DNA of 64,000 nucleotides from Streptomyces sp. NL15-2K (GCF_030551255.1 NZ_CP130630.1:7855501-7919500), one strand, 5' to 3'. Counted from the first letter of the stretch, positions 44,730 to 54,038 are shown. The notes: generated from the sequence alone by a model not told the origin. Translations and numbers: made by a program.

Positions 44730-45752
44730 TCAGTACTGCTCGGTCTCCACGAAACCGGCGTCCGTGTCATTGTTCGCGCCGAAGGCGTCGGCAGCGTGGG
44801 TGGGGTCGAATCCGGGCGGGCTGTCCTTGAGGCCCAAGCCCAGGCCGGCCAGCTTCGCCTTGACCTCGTCGATGGACTTCGCACCGAAGTTACGGATGTC
44901 CATAAGGTCGGCCTCGGAGCGCGCCAGGAGCTCGCCCACGGAGTGGACGCCCTCGCGCTTGAGGCAGTTGTACGACCGAACGGTGAGCTCCAGCTCCTCG
45001 ATCGGCAGGGCGAGATCGGCGGCGAGGGCGGCGTCCGTGGGGGACGGGCCCATGTCGATGCCCTCGGCGTCGATGTTGAGCTCACGGGCCAGCCCGAACA
45101 GCTCGACCAGGGTCTTACCGGCGGAGGCCATCGCGTCACGCGGACGCATCGCCTGCTTGGTCTCGACGTCGACGATCAGCTTGTCGAAGTCGGTGCGCTG
45201 CTCGACACGGGTCGCCTCGACCTTGTACGTGACCTTCAGAACGGGCGAGTAGATCGAGTCGACCGGGATACGGCCGATCTCCTGGCCGACCTGCTTGTTC
45301 TGCACGGCGGAGACGTAACCGCGGCCACGCTCGACCGTCAGCTCCATCTCGAGCTGGCCCTTGCCGTTGAGCGTGGCGAGGACGCGGTCGGGGTTGTGCA
45401 CTTCGACACCGGCCGGGGGTGCGATGTCGGCGGCGGTGACGAGACCCGGGCCCTGCTTGCGCAGGTACATCACGACGGGCTCGTCGTGCTCGGACGACAC
45501 GACGAGCTGCTTGATGTTCAGGATCAGGTCGGTGACGTCCTCCTTGACGCCCGGCACGGTGGTGAACTCGTGCAGCACGCCGTCGACGCGGATGGATGTG
45601 ACAGCCGCACCGGGGATCGACGACAGGAGGGTGCGGCGAAGGGAGTTGCCGAGGGTGTAACCGAAGCCCGGCTCCAGCGGCTCGATCACGAACCGGGAGC
45701 GGAACTCGTCGACGACCTCTTCGGTCAGGGACGGACGCTGAGCAATCAGCAC
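44730..45752 (-). CDS. rpoA: DNA-directed RNA polymerase alpha subunit, solitary extra copy
   Basis: A complete 340-residue alpha subunit. The N-terminal assembly domain ([39 protein letters not shown]) and the C-terminal DNA/activator-binding domain ([38 protein letters not shown]) are both intact. GTG 45752 follows GGAGGCAACACCTC. The main rpoA of Streptomyces lies between rpsD and rplQ; neither is here. The neighbours are a GH30 gene, a GH32 remnant and a half-tRNA repeat. It is therefore a second alpha gene. From memory most substitutions relative to the usual protein are in the C-terminal half. It could assemble alternative polymerase or be a recent duplicate; no terminator was seen within 50 nt. 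Confidence 0.93.
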   Translation of the reverse strand: MLIAQRPSLTEEVVDEFRSRFVIEPLEPGFGYTLGNSLRRTLLSSIPGAAVTSIRVDGVLHEFTTVPGVKEDVTDLILNIKQLVVSSEHDEPVVMYLRKQGPGLVTAADIAPPAGVEVHNPDRVLATLNGKGQLEMELTVERGRGYVSAVQNKQVGQEIGRIPVDSIYSPVLKVTYKVEATRVEQRTDFDKLIVDVETKQAMRPRDAMASAGKTLVELFGLARELNIDAEGIDMGPSPTDAALAADLALPIEELELTVRSYNCLKREGVHSVGELLARSEADLMDIRNFGAKSIDEVKAKLAGLGLGLKDSPPGFDPTHAADAFGANNDTDAGFVETEQY

Positions 45753-46175
45753 GAGGTGTTGCCTCCAGTGGTTTGGCGCCCGCTATGTAACGCCGTAGGC
45801 ACCACGAAGGGTACGGGCCATACGGGCGATACGGTCTCCGCACAGGCCGAACCGCCCGTCTCCCCAACTCAGCCAGGAGGCTTCGGGCCCCGTCCCGCCC
45901 CCCACGGCCGTTCTGCTTTGCTCGCGTCCAGCTCGCGTCCAGCTCTCGGGCGCGCAGGACGGCCAGGGCTGGGCTGTTCCATCACGCGACGACGACGCTG
46001 GGGTGCAAGCCCGGCCGCCGGTACTCGAAGTACCACCGCAGCGGCTGGGACCGCGCACCGTCCAACCACCTTCGAAGGACGGGGAGATCGCCACCGCTGT
46101 CCTGCGCGTTCACGCTCCGACGCTAGAGACGACAATTCATGCAGGTCACACGCTCGTTTTGGCATGCACGCAAAA
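45753..46175 (-). other. Upstream region of solitary rpoA, no gene seen
   Basis: A 423-bp stretch lacking a credible coding frame. It should hold the rpoA promoter, as there is no upstream co-oriented gene. The last part (from about 46130) begins the segment that is also found near 57.3 kb. Confidence 0.5.
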
Positions 46176-46205
46176 CTCCCGACCTGTATTTCTGCAGGTC
46201 AGGAG
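46176..46205 (-). terminator. Hairpin next to the left half-tRNA
   Basis: CTCC-C-GACCTG (46176-46186) pairs with CAGGTC-A-GGAG (46195-46205), followed in the minus direction by AAAA/TTTT context. It sits where the terminator of a tRNA gene would be, and a counterpart lies at 57332-57365. Confidence 0.5.
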
Positions 46206-46216
46206 CTTTTTCCGGA

Positions 46217-46286
46217 GTGCCCCCGGCAGGATTCGAACCTGCGCACACGGCTCCGGAGGCCGGACAGTTCCCAGACGTTTTCGCAG
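46217..46286 (-). repeat. tRNA-Arg(CCG) 3' half, left copy (attachment-site-like)
   Basis: On the minus strand this reads GGCCTCCGGAGCCGTGTGCG, then the T-arm GGTTCGAATCC and an acceptor GGGGGCAC. That is the 3' half of tRNA-Arg(CCG) from the anticodon stem on. The 5' half is absent and replaced by other sequence. 47 bp (46217-46263) are identical to 57375-57421, then after one mismatch 22 more bp match. 3' tRNA halves are classical integrase attachment cores. Confidence 0.75.
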
Positions 46287-46480
46287 TTCAGCAGGCTATC
46301 TGACGGAATGTTAGCCCCGTCGTCCGTGCATGTCCCGCGATCTGGAAATATCCTATTCTGACCTGCTTGCCTCGATTGCATTGTCCCGGGGATCCTCGGT
46401 GCCAGCCTGCGGAGTACCCGGAAATAGATTCGGCAGCCCCTGCTGTTGAGTGTCGGCCACACCGGCTGCATGGAGGGGCG

Positions 46481-47132
46481 GTGCCGGACCTGAAGCTCTA
46501 CAAATGCCGAGGCCGATGTGCAGAGCATCGTCGAGGGCAACATGGAGAAGCTGCTCGAGGTCCGGTTCCTGGCGAGCGAGTGCAGCACCGGCCCGGTCCA
46601 CGGCGGTCGGATCGACTCGCTGGGCCTCGACGAGAACGGGGCGCCGGTGGTCGTGGCGCACAAACGCGGCACTGACGCCGGCGTGATCCATCAGGGCCTC
46701 TACTGCATGGCGTGGCTGGTGCACCACCAGGCAGAGTTCCGGCACCTCGTCCGCGACCGGCTCGGGCCCGCCGTCGCGGCCCAGGTGTTGTGGAGTGCGC
46801 CCAGGCTGATCTGTATCGTCGGCGGCTTCACCCGCGACGTGCACACCGTACGCGAGCACCGGCGCTGCAAGCATCGACCCGGTGCCCTTCCCTTTTGGGC
46901 ACCGAACAGAAGCAGTACCGGGCGTACCAAGAGGTTGCGGAACTTCGCCTGCCCCCCCAGAGGCAAGAAGCTCCTCGTTCACCTGAAGGCCGACGCCGGC
47001 GAGGTCGAGCTGATCCCCGGTCACCCGGGATGTGACGGGGCTTGCACACCACGGCACGGGCGACCTGGAAGTGCTGAGCGGGACGTGGAGCGAACTGTGG
47101 ACCTGTTCCGGGTCAGCTACGCCGCGGTGTAG
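46481..47132 (+). pseudogene. DUF5655/endonuclease-like gene, decayed
   Basis: GTG 46481 begins VPDLKLYK, then the frame shifts. The downstream frame reads NMEKLLEVRFLASECSTGPV and GGRIDSLGLDENGAPVVVAH, then MAWLVHHQAEFRHLVRDRLG, followed by a large internal deletion and a tail ending LFRVSYAAV. From memory this matches Streptomyces DUF5655/nuclease-like proteins of about 300 residues. The start of a second copy appears at 57573. Confidence 0.6.
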
Positions 47133-47506
47133 CCGTCCGCTGCGTCCGTGACAGAGGGCGCGGGACTGTGCGCTTGTGGCTGACCTGGTGATCGTGCCTT
47201 CCGGCGTACGGGCAGGTAGTGGCGGTGGACCATCAATGATGCGCGCGATCGCCGGTTTGGCCAACCGGCGATCTGCGGCTATATTCCGCGCTCCTTCGGC
47301 AGTGCCGCCGACTTGAGCGCAATCACGATCAGGGACTCATTTCGAGGGTGCAGCACCGTGCGTACTTCGTGTCACGGGATTGAGGGGCGTGGTCGAAGAG
47401 GGCGCGCAGGGTGAGGGATTCCTCGAGGAACTTCTACGCCAACCGAGTGGTGAACACCGAATTCCTGGATTCCTGATAGTCCCGAGCCCTGGCAAGACGC
47501 TGGGTC
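47133..47506. other. Gene-free stretch with a hairpin
   Basis: No credible gene in 374 bp. A perfect 10-bp stem, ATCGCCGGTT (47248-47257) with AACCGGCGAT (47263-47272) around a 5-nt loop, could end transcription from either side. Confidence 0.5.
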
Positions 47507-47920
47507 TCAGATCTTGATGACGGTAACGCGTGCGCCGCACAGCGCGATGAGGTCCTCGGGGCCGGAGGTGAGGATTGTGACGGGTCCGGTCGCGGCGAGG
47601 GCGGTGGCGCCGAGCATGGCGTCGATGGCGTACTTGTGGCCGTGCAGGCCGGCGTCGGCGAGCAGGGTGGCGGCGTGGCGGGCGATGGGCTCGGTGACCG
47701 GCTCGACGACGAGGCGGGAGAGGGTCCACTCCAAGGCTGGACGGTTGATGCGGGGGTGGACCACCTCGACGAGTGTGGCCGCGGACGTGATCACCCGAAG
47801 GTCGTCGGCGCGGGCCAGGGCGAGCCAGCCGGTGACGGTGCGGTCGCGCAGCACGGCCTTGGCCAGTCCTTCGCTGTCGAGGACGAGCGTGCCGCCGGGG
47901 ACGGCTGGGGAGCGGGTCAC
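47507..47920 (-). CDS. vapC: PIN-domain toxin (VapC family)
   Basis: A 137-residue PIN-domain protein. Acidic residues of the Mg2+-dependent RNase site are visible in TLVLDSEGLAKAVL, in AATLVEVVHP and in KYAIDAMLGATALA. GTG 47920 overlaps the upstream antitoxin stop by 4 nt (GTGA), the usual toxin-antitoxin arrangement. VapC enzymes cleave tRNA or rRNA when freed from antitoxin. Located inside the half-tRNA-bounded segment, it may stabilise that segment. Confidence 0.85.
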   Translation of the reverse strand: MTRSPAVPGGTLVLDSEGLAKAVLRDRTVTGWLALARADDLRVITSAATLVEVVHPRINRPALEWTLSRLVVEPVTEPIARHAATLLADAGLHGHKYAIDAMLGATALAATGPVTILTSGPEDLIALCGARVTVIKI

Positions 47921-48180
47921 GCGGCGTCCGCCCCGCTCTGCGTCTGCCGGGGGCGGGCCTGGTGGAGCTGGTCGCGCAGGGCCTGGATCTCCTCGTCGGT
48001 GACGGGCCCGTGTTCGGCTTCGGCGACGGCGATGAGTTCGTTGAGGTTGTCGCGTTCGATCTGGCGGGCGACGGCGGCGGCGACGTAGGCGGACAGCCCG
48101 GAGGGGCCGCTGCGGGCCTTGGCGGCTTCGGCGATGTCGCGGGGCATGGTGATCGAGTACTTGCCGGTAGGGTCACTCAT
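47917..48180 (-). CDS. vapB: Antitoxin of the VapBC-like pair
   Basis: An 87-residue protein starting MSDPTGKYSITMPRDIAEAA, a ribbon-helix-helix-like DNA-binding opening, followed by a long charged helix (VARQIERDNLNELIAVAEAE) that would wrap the toxin. A direct repeat GGTAG/GGATAGGTAG lies directly upstream of the ATG at 48180 and may be the autoregulatory operator. Confidence 0.78.
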   Translation of the reverse strand: MSDPTGKYSITMPRDIAEAAKARSGPSGLSAYVAAAVARQIERDNLNELIAVAEAEHGPVTDEEIQALRDQLHQARPRQTQSGADAA

Positions 48181-48319
48181 GCTACCTATCCTACCTTTAA
48201 TCCTCCCCGTAAGGGTGCCTTGCCGGCTCCCTGTTTCCAGGTCAGGGCAGCGTGGCTTCTGGGACGCCATTGCTCCGATGGGCGTACGCGTTCACCTGGG
48301 TAGAAAGGTGGTGGGCGCC

Positions 48320-49698
48320 ATGAGGAATGCGGCATTCCCGGTGCATGGAGTGCCCAAGAGGAGACGCGCTGGAAGAACCGTGATCGCTGGGCCGCGCGGC
48401 AACGGCCACGTCGCGATCGCAGCGGCAGATGTCCGGGAGCTGGCCGATGTGTTCGGTGCCGAACTGGTCCGTTCCGTCCGGGACTGCGCAGCCCGTGAGC
48501 AGGATCGCGTGGTTACTGGCTGTGGCTCGGCTCGCGGACGCGCGGTCGGCGTCAGCTGGTACGCCTTCGCGCTCGAGTATCTGGACATGCGCTGGCCGAA
48601 GATCGCGGCGAAGACCCGGAGCGAGACCAACGAGGCCCTGTGCGCGATCACCCAGGCGATGCTTCGCGACGTACGGGGCCGCCCGAGCGACGAGCTGCTG
48701 CGCCGCACGCTGCGGGACTGGGCGTTCGTCGTGCCCCGGCCCGAGCCGCGGAGCATGCCGACCGATGTGCGCCTCGCACTGCGCTGGGTGGCGGGCGCCT
48801 CACGCCCGCTGACCGACATGCTGGATCCGGCCGTGATGCGGGCCGTGCTGGAGGTCCTGCGCCTGAAGCAGGACGGCACGGTGGCAGCGGCCGAGACCCA
48901 GCGGCACAAGCGCATGACCCTGGTCAACGCGGTGGGCTACGCCATCGAGCAGCGCCAGCTGCCCGCCGACCCGCTTGCCTCCATCAAGTGGCGCATCGTC
49001 CAGACCGTCAAGCAGGTCGATCCGCGGGTGGTCGCCAACCCTGCCCAAGCCCGCTCCCTGCTCTGTGCCGTCTCCTACGTCGGCAGTTACGAGCGGGCTC
49101 GCGGACGGCGGCTGGTCGGGCTGTTCGGCGGCATGTACTACGCGGGCTGCGGCCCGAGGAAGCGGTCGCGGTGACCCTGCCGGATTGCCTCCTGCCGACT
49201 GAGGGCTGGGGCAGGGTGACCCTGCACATCACTCGGCCCCAGGCGGGCAAGAAGTGGACCGACACCGGACGGCTTCATGACGAGCGTGGTCTGAAAGATC
49301 GCCCGCCGGGCGAAACCCGTCCGGTGCCGCTGCCGCCGGAGCTGGTGGCACTGTGGCGGGAGAGCATCGACACCTTCGGCACCGCCGACGACGGGCGGCT
49401 GTTCTTCAACGAGCGCGGCGGCATTGCCGCCTCCGGCACGTACGACCGTGTCTGGCACGAGGCCCGCGAACTCGCCTTCCTGCCCGACCTGGTGGCATCC
49501 CCGCTCGCGGCCCGCCCCTACGACCTGCGCCACTCAGCTCTGTCCACGTGGCTGAACGCTGGCGTCGACCCCACCGAGGTCGCCGAACGTGCCGGCAACA
49601 GCGTCGAGGTCCTCATGACTCGCTACGCCAAGTGCCTGTACGGGCGGCAGGAGATCGCCAACCAGCGCATCGAGCAACTCCTGCACGAGTACGCGTAG
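48320..49698 (+). pseudogene. Tyrosine-type integrase, frameshifted in the catalytic domain
   Basis: ATG 48320 opens a phage/ICE-type integrase: core-binding region (TRSETNEALCAITQAMLRDV) and start of the catalytic domain (GRRLVGLFGGMYYAG). At about 49145 one base is missing: GGGCTGCGGCCC reads GCGP, where GLRPEEA, holding the first catalytic Arg, is expected. The next frame gives LRPEEAVAVTLPDCLLPTEG, then YDLRHSALSTWLNAGVDPTE (Arg-His box), VAERAGNSVEVLMTRYAKCL (catalytic Tyr) and stops at 49698. One indel thus inactivates it. It is the only integrase in the window and lies within the repeat-bounded segment, the most likely source of the half-tRNA copies. Confidence 0.82.
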
Positions 49699-49858
49699 CA
49701 CACAGACTGCGGTCACCGCCCGAGATCTTCTGACACTCACCTCGTCTGCCACAAGACCAGCGCGTCGGCCGCGCGGACTTGGTGCGGGGGGCCGAGGAGG
49801 ACCATGATGCCGTGCCGCCGGGGAGGGGCGCGCGAACGATCGAACTTAGGCCCCGTCC

Positions 49859-50446
49859 TCAGTTTTCAACACTGGCTGCTCCTTTTTCGGCTGACTCGGC
49901 TCGTACGGCGGATTCCAGGGTGCCGTCCAGGTGGATTCCCCGGAACGAGGCCCACGCCACGAGTGCGCTGCCGCACACCACGGAGCAGTCGGCGAGGTTG
50001 AAGACTGGCCAGTGCGGCAGCTGGATCCAGTCCACGACATGCCCCTGCCATGGAGAGGGCGCGCGGAATATCCGGTCGATCAGACTCCCCGCGGCACCGG
50101 CCATGATCAGCCCGAAGGAGACTGCCCAGACGGGGGTGCGGATCCGGGGCGACACCACCAGCATGGCGATGAGCACCCCAATTTTCACCGTGGTAAAGAA
50201 CCACGTTTCACCCTGACCGAAGGAGAACCCTCCGCCGGAATTAAAGACCAGCGTGAATTTCAGAAGCCCGCCGAGTGTCTGCGTCGGATCAGTGACCGAG
50301 AAATGCGTCAACGCTATCTGCTTTGTGGCTAGATCCGCCGTCAGCAGCGTGAGCACCACTGCCGTCATAATTCCAAGCCGTCGAGGCATGGCGTCGGGGG
50401 GCAAGGAAGCTTCTTGGATAAACTTTGGGCGCCGTAAGCCAGTCAT
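49859..50446 (-). CDS. lspA: Lipoprotein signal peptidase II
   Basis: A 195-residue four-helix LspA. VFNSGGGFSFGQG matches the conserved NxGxaF box. The two catalytic aspartates are in GAAGSLIDRIF and PVFNLADCSVV. It cleaves the signal peptide of lipid-modified prolipoproteins in the membrane. It is probably an extra copy, since the housekeeping lspA of Streptomyces lies next to rluD-type genes. The ATG overlaps the stop of an aminotransferase remnant. Confidence 0.88.
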   Translation of the reverse strand: MTGLRRPKFIQEASLPPDAMPRRLGIMTAVVLTLLTADLATKQIALTHFSVTDPTQTLGGLLKFTLVFNSGGGFSFGQGETWFFTTVKIGVLIAMLVVSPRIRTPVWAVSFGLIMAGAAGSLIDRIFRAPSPWQGHVVDWIQLPHWPVFNLADCSVVCGSALVAWASFRGIHLDGTLESAVRAESAEKGAASVEN

Positions 50447-50700
50447 GGGAGCATTGTAGGCGAGGATCGCCTGAAAGTTTTGGCGAGCCGTATTAGGCCC
50501 TCCTCGATCCCCTCAGGGGTGTGCGCGGTGAATGACATCCGCAGGGTTGCCGGGTCGGCCGGGCCCGCGAAGAACGGGGCGCCGGGGACGTACGCGACGC
50601 CATGGGCCACGGCCCGGGACAGGAAATTCCCAGCAAATGCGAAGACGTTTCGATCTGCGGCTCACGGCCTGCAACAATTCTTCGAACCCGTCGGTGGCAG
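50443..50700 (-). pseudogene. PLP aminotransferase C-terminal remnant
   Basis: The minus strand reads NFLSRAVAHGVAYVPGAPFF, AGPADPATLRMSFTAHTPEG and IEEGLIRLAKTFRRSSPTML, the C-terminus of a class I/II (2-aminoadipate transaminase-like) enzyme. Upstream the frame is broken and the PLP-binding part is absent. Its stop overlaps the lspA start (ATGA), so the two were once coupled. Confidence 0.65.
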
Positions 50701-50891
50701 GAAGCCACCTTGAGCCGGGGTTAAATACATGGCTGCTCGTCAGGTCGGCCCCGGCTTCCGGGCAGCCGCGTTCATCGTGCCCCACCCGGTCGGGTGGTCG
50801 GGACGGACCTGCACCGGACCCGGGCCGTTGCAGAAGGAAATCGCACGAACACGTTGGACGCACCGCGAACCGAACGAATACGTTCAAGGGC

Positions 50892-52022
50892 ATGGGTGAT
50901 GTCCGTCGTCGGCGCTTGATCATGCTCGATGTGCTGGCCGCACTCGGATTCGTACTGCTCCCGCAGGTGTCGCTGCTGCGGCCGGCCATGAGCGCCGAGG
51001 TGAGCGGCGGCACCGTATGGCTGCTGTCGCTGAGCACCGCGCTGCCTCTGATCGCCCGGCGGCTGTGGCCCGTGCCGGTCTTCGTGTTCGTCCTGACCGC
51101 CGCTTGCGTGGCGTCGGCCGTCGGTGTCGGACCGCCCCCGTTTTTCGCCGCCGCCTACGCCCTGTACACGGTGGCCACGACGAGGCGGCGGCAACCAAGG
51201 CTGTCCGCAGTTCTCATCGCCGGGCAGTGCGCGGTGGGCGCGGCCCTGCTCACGGTGACGGGAGGGCAGAGCTACCAGGGTGGGACCCAGGCAGTGCAGG
51301 TCGTGTTCGGACTGCTCGTCCTCGGCGCCACTTGGGCGGCGGGATCGGCGGTCAGAGAGCGGCGGGAGAGCATACGGCGTGCCATCGAGCAGGCGGCCGA
51401 GCAGGCGAAGGTCGAGGAACGCCTGCGCATCGCCCGCGACATCCACGACGTCGTCACGCACAGCGTGGGCCTGATCGCAGTCCGGGCCGGGATCGCCAAC
51501 CATGTGGTCGCCAGCCACCCGAAGGAGGCGCGGGAAGCCCTGACGATGATCGAGGACGTGGCCCGCGGTGCGCTGCGCGACATGCGGGCCACCCTCAAGG
51601 TACTGCGCCGGGACCAGGAGGGCGCTCAGGACCTTAGGCCGGTTCTCGGGCTGTCGGACCTTCCCTCCCTGGTCCAGTCGGCGGAGGCGGCGGGCGTGCG
51701 GGTGGACCTGCGGTCTCGCGGCACGGAGGAACCTCCGGACGGTGTCGCGCTGTCCGCGTTCCGGATCGTCCAGGAGGCGCTGACCAACGTCATCAAACAC
51801 GCCGCGCCGACCCGCTGCCGGGTGCACCTCACCGCGGAGCGGGGCACGTTGACGATCGACGTGGCCGACGAGGGCCCCGGGCCCGGGAAACGGCCGAGCG
51901 TGCCCGGCGGCCAGATGGGCCTCGTCGGGATGAAAGAGCGGGTCGCCGCGCACGGCGGCACCCTCAGCGCCGGACCGAGGCCGGGCGGCGGTTTCCGGGT
52001 CCTGGCGACGCCGCCGTACTGA
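50892..52022 (+). CDS. Two-component sensor histidine kinase (HisKA_3)
   Basis: A 376-residue NarL-group kinase. Four to five hydrophobic segments in the first 150 residues, then RIARDIHDVVTHSVGLIAVR with phospho-His185, and the ATPase domain (VQEALTNVIKHA, DEGPGPGK, GLVGMKERVAAHGG). ATG 50892 is used; the frame is open further upstream without good codons. It most likely phosphorylates the LuxR-type regulator at 55658; the two bracket the lasso genes and resemble the regulator pair of MS-271/siamycin-type clusters. Confidence 0.87.
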   Translation: MGDVRRRRLIMLDVLAALGFVLLPQVSLLRPAMSAEVSGGTVWLLSLSTALPLIARRLWPVPVFVFVLTAACVASAVGVGPPPFFAAAYALYTVATTRRRQPRLSAVLIAGQCAVGAALLTVTGGQSYQGGTQAVQVVFGLLVLGATWAAGSAVRERRESIRRAIEQAAEQAKVEERLRIARDIHDVVTHSVGLIAVRAGIANHVVASHPKEAREALTMIEDVARGALRDMRATLKVLRRDQEGAQDLRPVLGLSDLPSLVQSAEAAGVRVDLRSRGTEEPPDGVALSAFRIVQEALTNVIKHAAPTRCRVHLTAERGTLTIDVADEGPGPGKRPSVPGGQMGLVGMKERVAAHGGTLSAGPRPGGGFRVLATPPY

Positions 52023-52143
52023 GCCGGACTCATTCGTACCGGGCGGACTCATCCGCAAGTATGGCTTCGGCCCCGCGAAGGCCGTCCGGTAGTCCCGACC
52101 CGGGACCGATGCTGCCGGCGGGACGCCCGATGAGACTCACCAT

Positions 52144-53043
52144 GTGATTGACGTCCAGAACTTGACCAAGCGGTACGAGCAGAAGACCGTCGTGGACCTC
52201 ACCTTCACGGTGCGGTCCGGGGCCGTCACGGGATTCCTCGGCCCCAACGGAGCCGGGAAGTCCACGACGATGCGGATGATGCTCGGCCTCACCCGCCCGG
52301 ACACCGGATCCGTACGTATCGACGGGCGTGCCTATCACGAACTGCGGTACCCGGTCCGGCATGTTGGTGCCCTGCTGGAGACATCGGCCCCGCATCGCAG
52401 CCTGACCGCCGCCGACCACCTGTTGTGGCTCGCGCAGAGCAACCGGATCGCCCGGCAACGGGTCGGAGAGGTCCTGGAGATGGTCGGCCTGACGGACGCG
52501 GCCCGGCGGCGGATCGGCACGTTCTCCCTGGGGATGGGCCAGCGACTCGGCTTGGCCGCGGCGCTGCTCGGCGACCCGCCCGTCCTGGTGCTCGACGAGC
52601 CGGTCAACGGCCTTGACGCAGAGGGAATCCGGTGGCTGCGCGAACTGCTGCGCGCGATGGCCGCCGAAGGCCGGACCGTCCTCGTCTCCAGCCACCTGAT
52701 GACCGAGATGTCCATGGTCGCGGACCATCTGATCGTCATCAGCCGCGGGCAGCTCCTCGCGGAGACCAGCATGTCGGACTTCATCCAACGCCACGGACGT
52801 ACGTACGTACGCGTGCGGACACCGGAACCGCTGCGGCTCAACAGGGAACTGGAACGGAAGGGAGCCTCGCTGAGGCTCGCATCGGACGGCAGCCTGGAAG
52901 TCGGCGGCATGTCGGCGGCCGAGATCAACCGGTTGGCCGCGGCCAACGGGCTCTCGCTCGAAGAGCTGAGCACCCACACGGGATCCCTTGAGGACACCTT
53001 TCTCGAGCTCATCGGCAAGGGAGGAAGGAACACCCATGTCTGA
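52144..53043 (+). CDS. ABC transporter ATPase (lasso-locus exporter/immunity)
   Basis: A 299-residue ATPase of the BcrA-like DRI class. Walker A FLGPNGAGKSTT, signature FSLGMGQRLGLAAALLG, Walker B VLVLDEPVNGLD, H-switch VSSHLM, and a ~90-residue C-terminal extension. It overlaps the permease gene by 8 nt. Together they probably export, or protect against, the lasso peptide. Confidence 0.88.
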   Translation: MIDVQNLTKRYEQKTVVDLTFTVRSGAVTGFLGPNGAGKSTTMRMMLGLTRPDTGSVRIDGRAYHELRYPVRHVGALLETSAPHRSLTAADHLLWLAQSNRIARQRVGEVLEMVGLTDAARRRIGTFSLGMGQRLGLAAALLGDPPVLVLDEPVNGLDAEGIRWLRELLRAMAAEGRTVLVSSHLMTEMSMVADHLIVISRGQLLAETSMSDFIQRHGRTYVRVRTPEPLRLNRELERKGASLRLASDGSLEVGGMSAAEINRLAAANGLSLEELSTHTGSLEDTFLELIGKGGRNTHV

Positions 53044-53788
53044 GACAGTCGCGGCCATCCGGGCTGAGTTCACCAAGCTGCGAGGCGTCCGCGGCACGTT
53101 CATCGCGCTGTTGCTGTTCGTTCCCGTCAGCGTCCTCATCGCCGCCCTGGGCGGCTGGTCCACGAAGGGCGCGATCGAATCCGACAGCCCTGGGCTTCGC
53201 TCCGACTTCACCCCGGAGCAGGCTGGCCTGGACGGCATCCTCTACGGCCAACTCGCCCTGATCGTGTTCGGAGTGCTCATCGTCTCCAGCGAGTACGCGT
53301 CGGGCATGATGCGGGTCTCGCTGCTCGCCGTGCCCCGGCGAGGCCGGCTCTACGCGGCGAAGATGGCCGTCACCGCTGTCGCCGCCGCGGCCATCGCGAT
53401 CCCCGTCACCGTCGTCAGCTACCTGGTTACCCAGCTCGCCCTGGGATCCTACGGCGCCGCGATCGACGCGAGCGGCGTCCCCGGCGCCCTGGCCGGCGCG
53501 GTGGTCTACCTGATGCTGATGAGCCTGTTCGCGGCGGGTGTGGCCGCGATGGCCCGCAGCGCCATCCTGCCGCTGGCCACTCTGCTCCCGATGGTGCTCG
53601 CCGGAACCCAGATCCTTTCCGTCATCGGAGCGACGAGGGAGGTGGCGCGGTACTTTCCCGACCAGGCCGGCATGCGGATGCTCGACGTCGACTCGAACGA
53701 CGCGCACACCGGATTCGCGGTGCTGCTCGTGTGGACCGTGGCGGCGCTGGCCGCGGGCTACTTCCGGCACAGTCGCTGGGACGCGTGA
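53036..53788 (+). CDS. ABC-2 type permease (lasso-locus exporter/immunity)
   Basis: A 250-residue protein with six hydrophobic segments. AAIRAEFTKLRGVRGTFIAL is the classic start of ABC-2 permeases of the BcrB type. ATG 53036 follows GGAGGAAGG and overlaps the ATPase stop. It ends 115 nt before the lasso precursor gene. Confidence 0.88.
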   Translation: MSETVAAIRAEFTKLRGVRGTFIALLLFVPVSVLIAALGGWSTKGAIESDSPGLRSDFTPEQAGLDGILYGQLALIVFGVLIVSSEYASGMMRVSLLAVPRRGRLYAAKMAVTAVAAAAIAIPVTVVSYLVTQLALGSYGAAIDASGVPGALAGAVVYLMLMSLFAAGVAAMARSAILPLATLLPMVLAGTQILSVIGATREVARYFPDQAGMRMLDVDSNDAHTGFAVLLVWTVAALAAGYFRHSRWDA

Positions 53789-53903
53789 CGGGACTGGCAT
53801 GAGGCATGTGCCCCATGCCTGTGGGACATGTCGCTCCGTAGGTTCCCAGACAGATCAAGGGCCGAACAGGTCGGCCCGAACGATCTGACCACTGGGACGA
53901 ACC

Positions 53904-54032
53904 ATGTCCGCGATCTACGAGCCCCCCGCCCTTCAGGAAGTTGGCGACTTCGACGAGCTCGCCAAGTGCCTCGGCGTCGGAAGCTGCGAGGACTTCGCTG
54001 GCTGCGGTTACGCCGTCGTCTGCTTCTGGTGA
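53904..54032 (+). CDS. Siamycin-family class I lasso peptide precursor
   Basis: A 42-residue peptide too short for routine gene calling. The 21-residue leader MSAIYEPPALQEVGDFDELA-K has the YxxPxLxxxGxF motif bound by lasso recognition (RRE) proteins. The 21-residue core starts CLGVGSCEDF and ends AGCGYAVVCFW: Cys1 for the macrolactam with Asp9, and Cys7, Cys13 and Cys19 which with Cys1 make two disulfides. This is the siamycin/aborycin/MS-271 scaffold. Differences from siamycin I as remembered are Asn8 to Glu and Ile17 to Val. The residue two before the core is Ala, where lasso leaders nearly always have Thr. The biosynthetic genes downstream are broken. Confidence 0.93.
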   Translation: MSAIYEPPALQEVGDFDELAKCLGVGSCEDFAGCGYAVVCFW

Positions 54033-54038
54033 TCACAC

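Noticed and set aside
46217..46300. An intact tRNA-Arg gene at 46.2 kb (and at 57.4 kb)
   Set aside because: Only the 3' half from the anticodon stem on is present; the expected 5' half with acceptor and D-arm does not follow in either copy.
46353..47264. A 303-residue minus-strand frame
   Set aside because: It is antisense to the DUF5655-like pseudogene, whose plus-strand fragments are recognisable; the minus product resembles nothing.
47337..48176. A 279-residue minus-strand frame over the VapBC genes
   Set aside because: It overlaps both toxin and antitoxin in another frame and is almost all Pro/Arg/Ser/Thr.
53789..54032. Lanthipeptide or other cysteine-rich RiPP
   Set aside because: No lanthionine synthetase is nearby and the Cys pattern and leader match siamycin-type lasso peptides.
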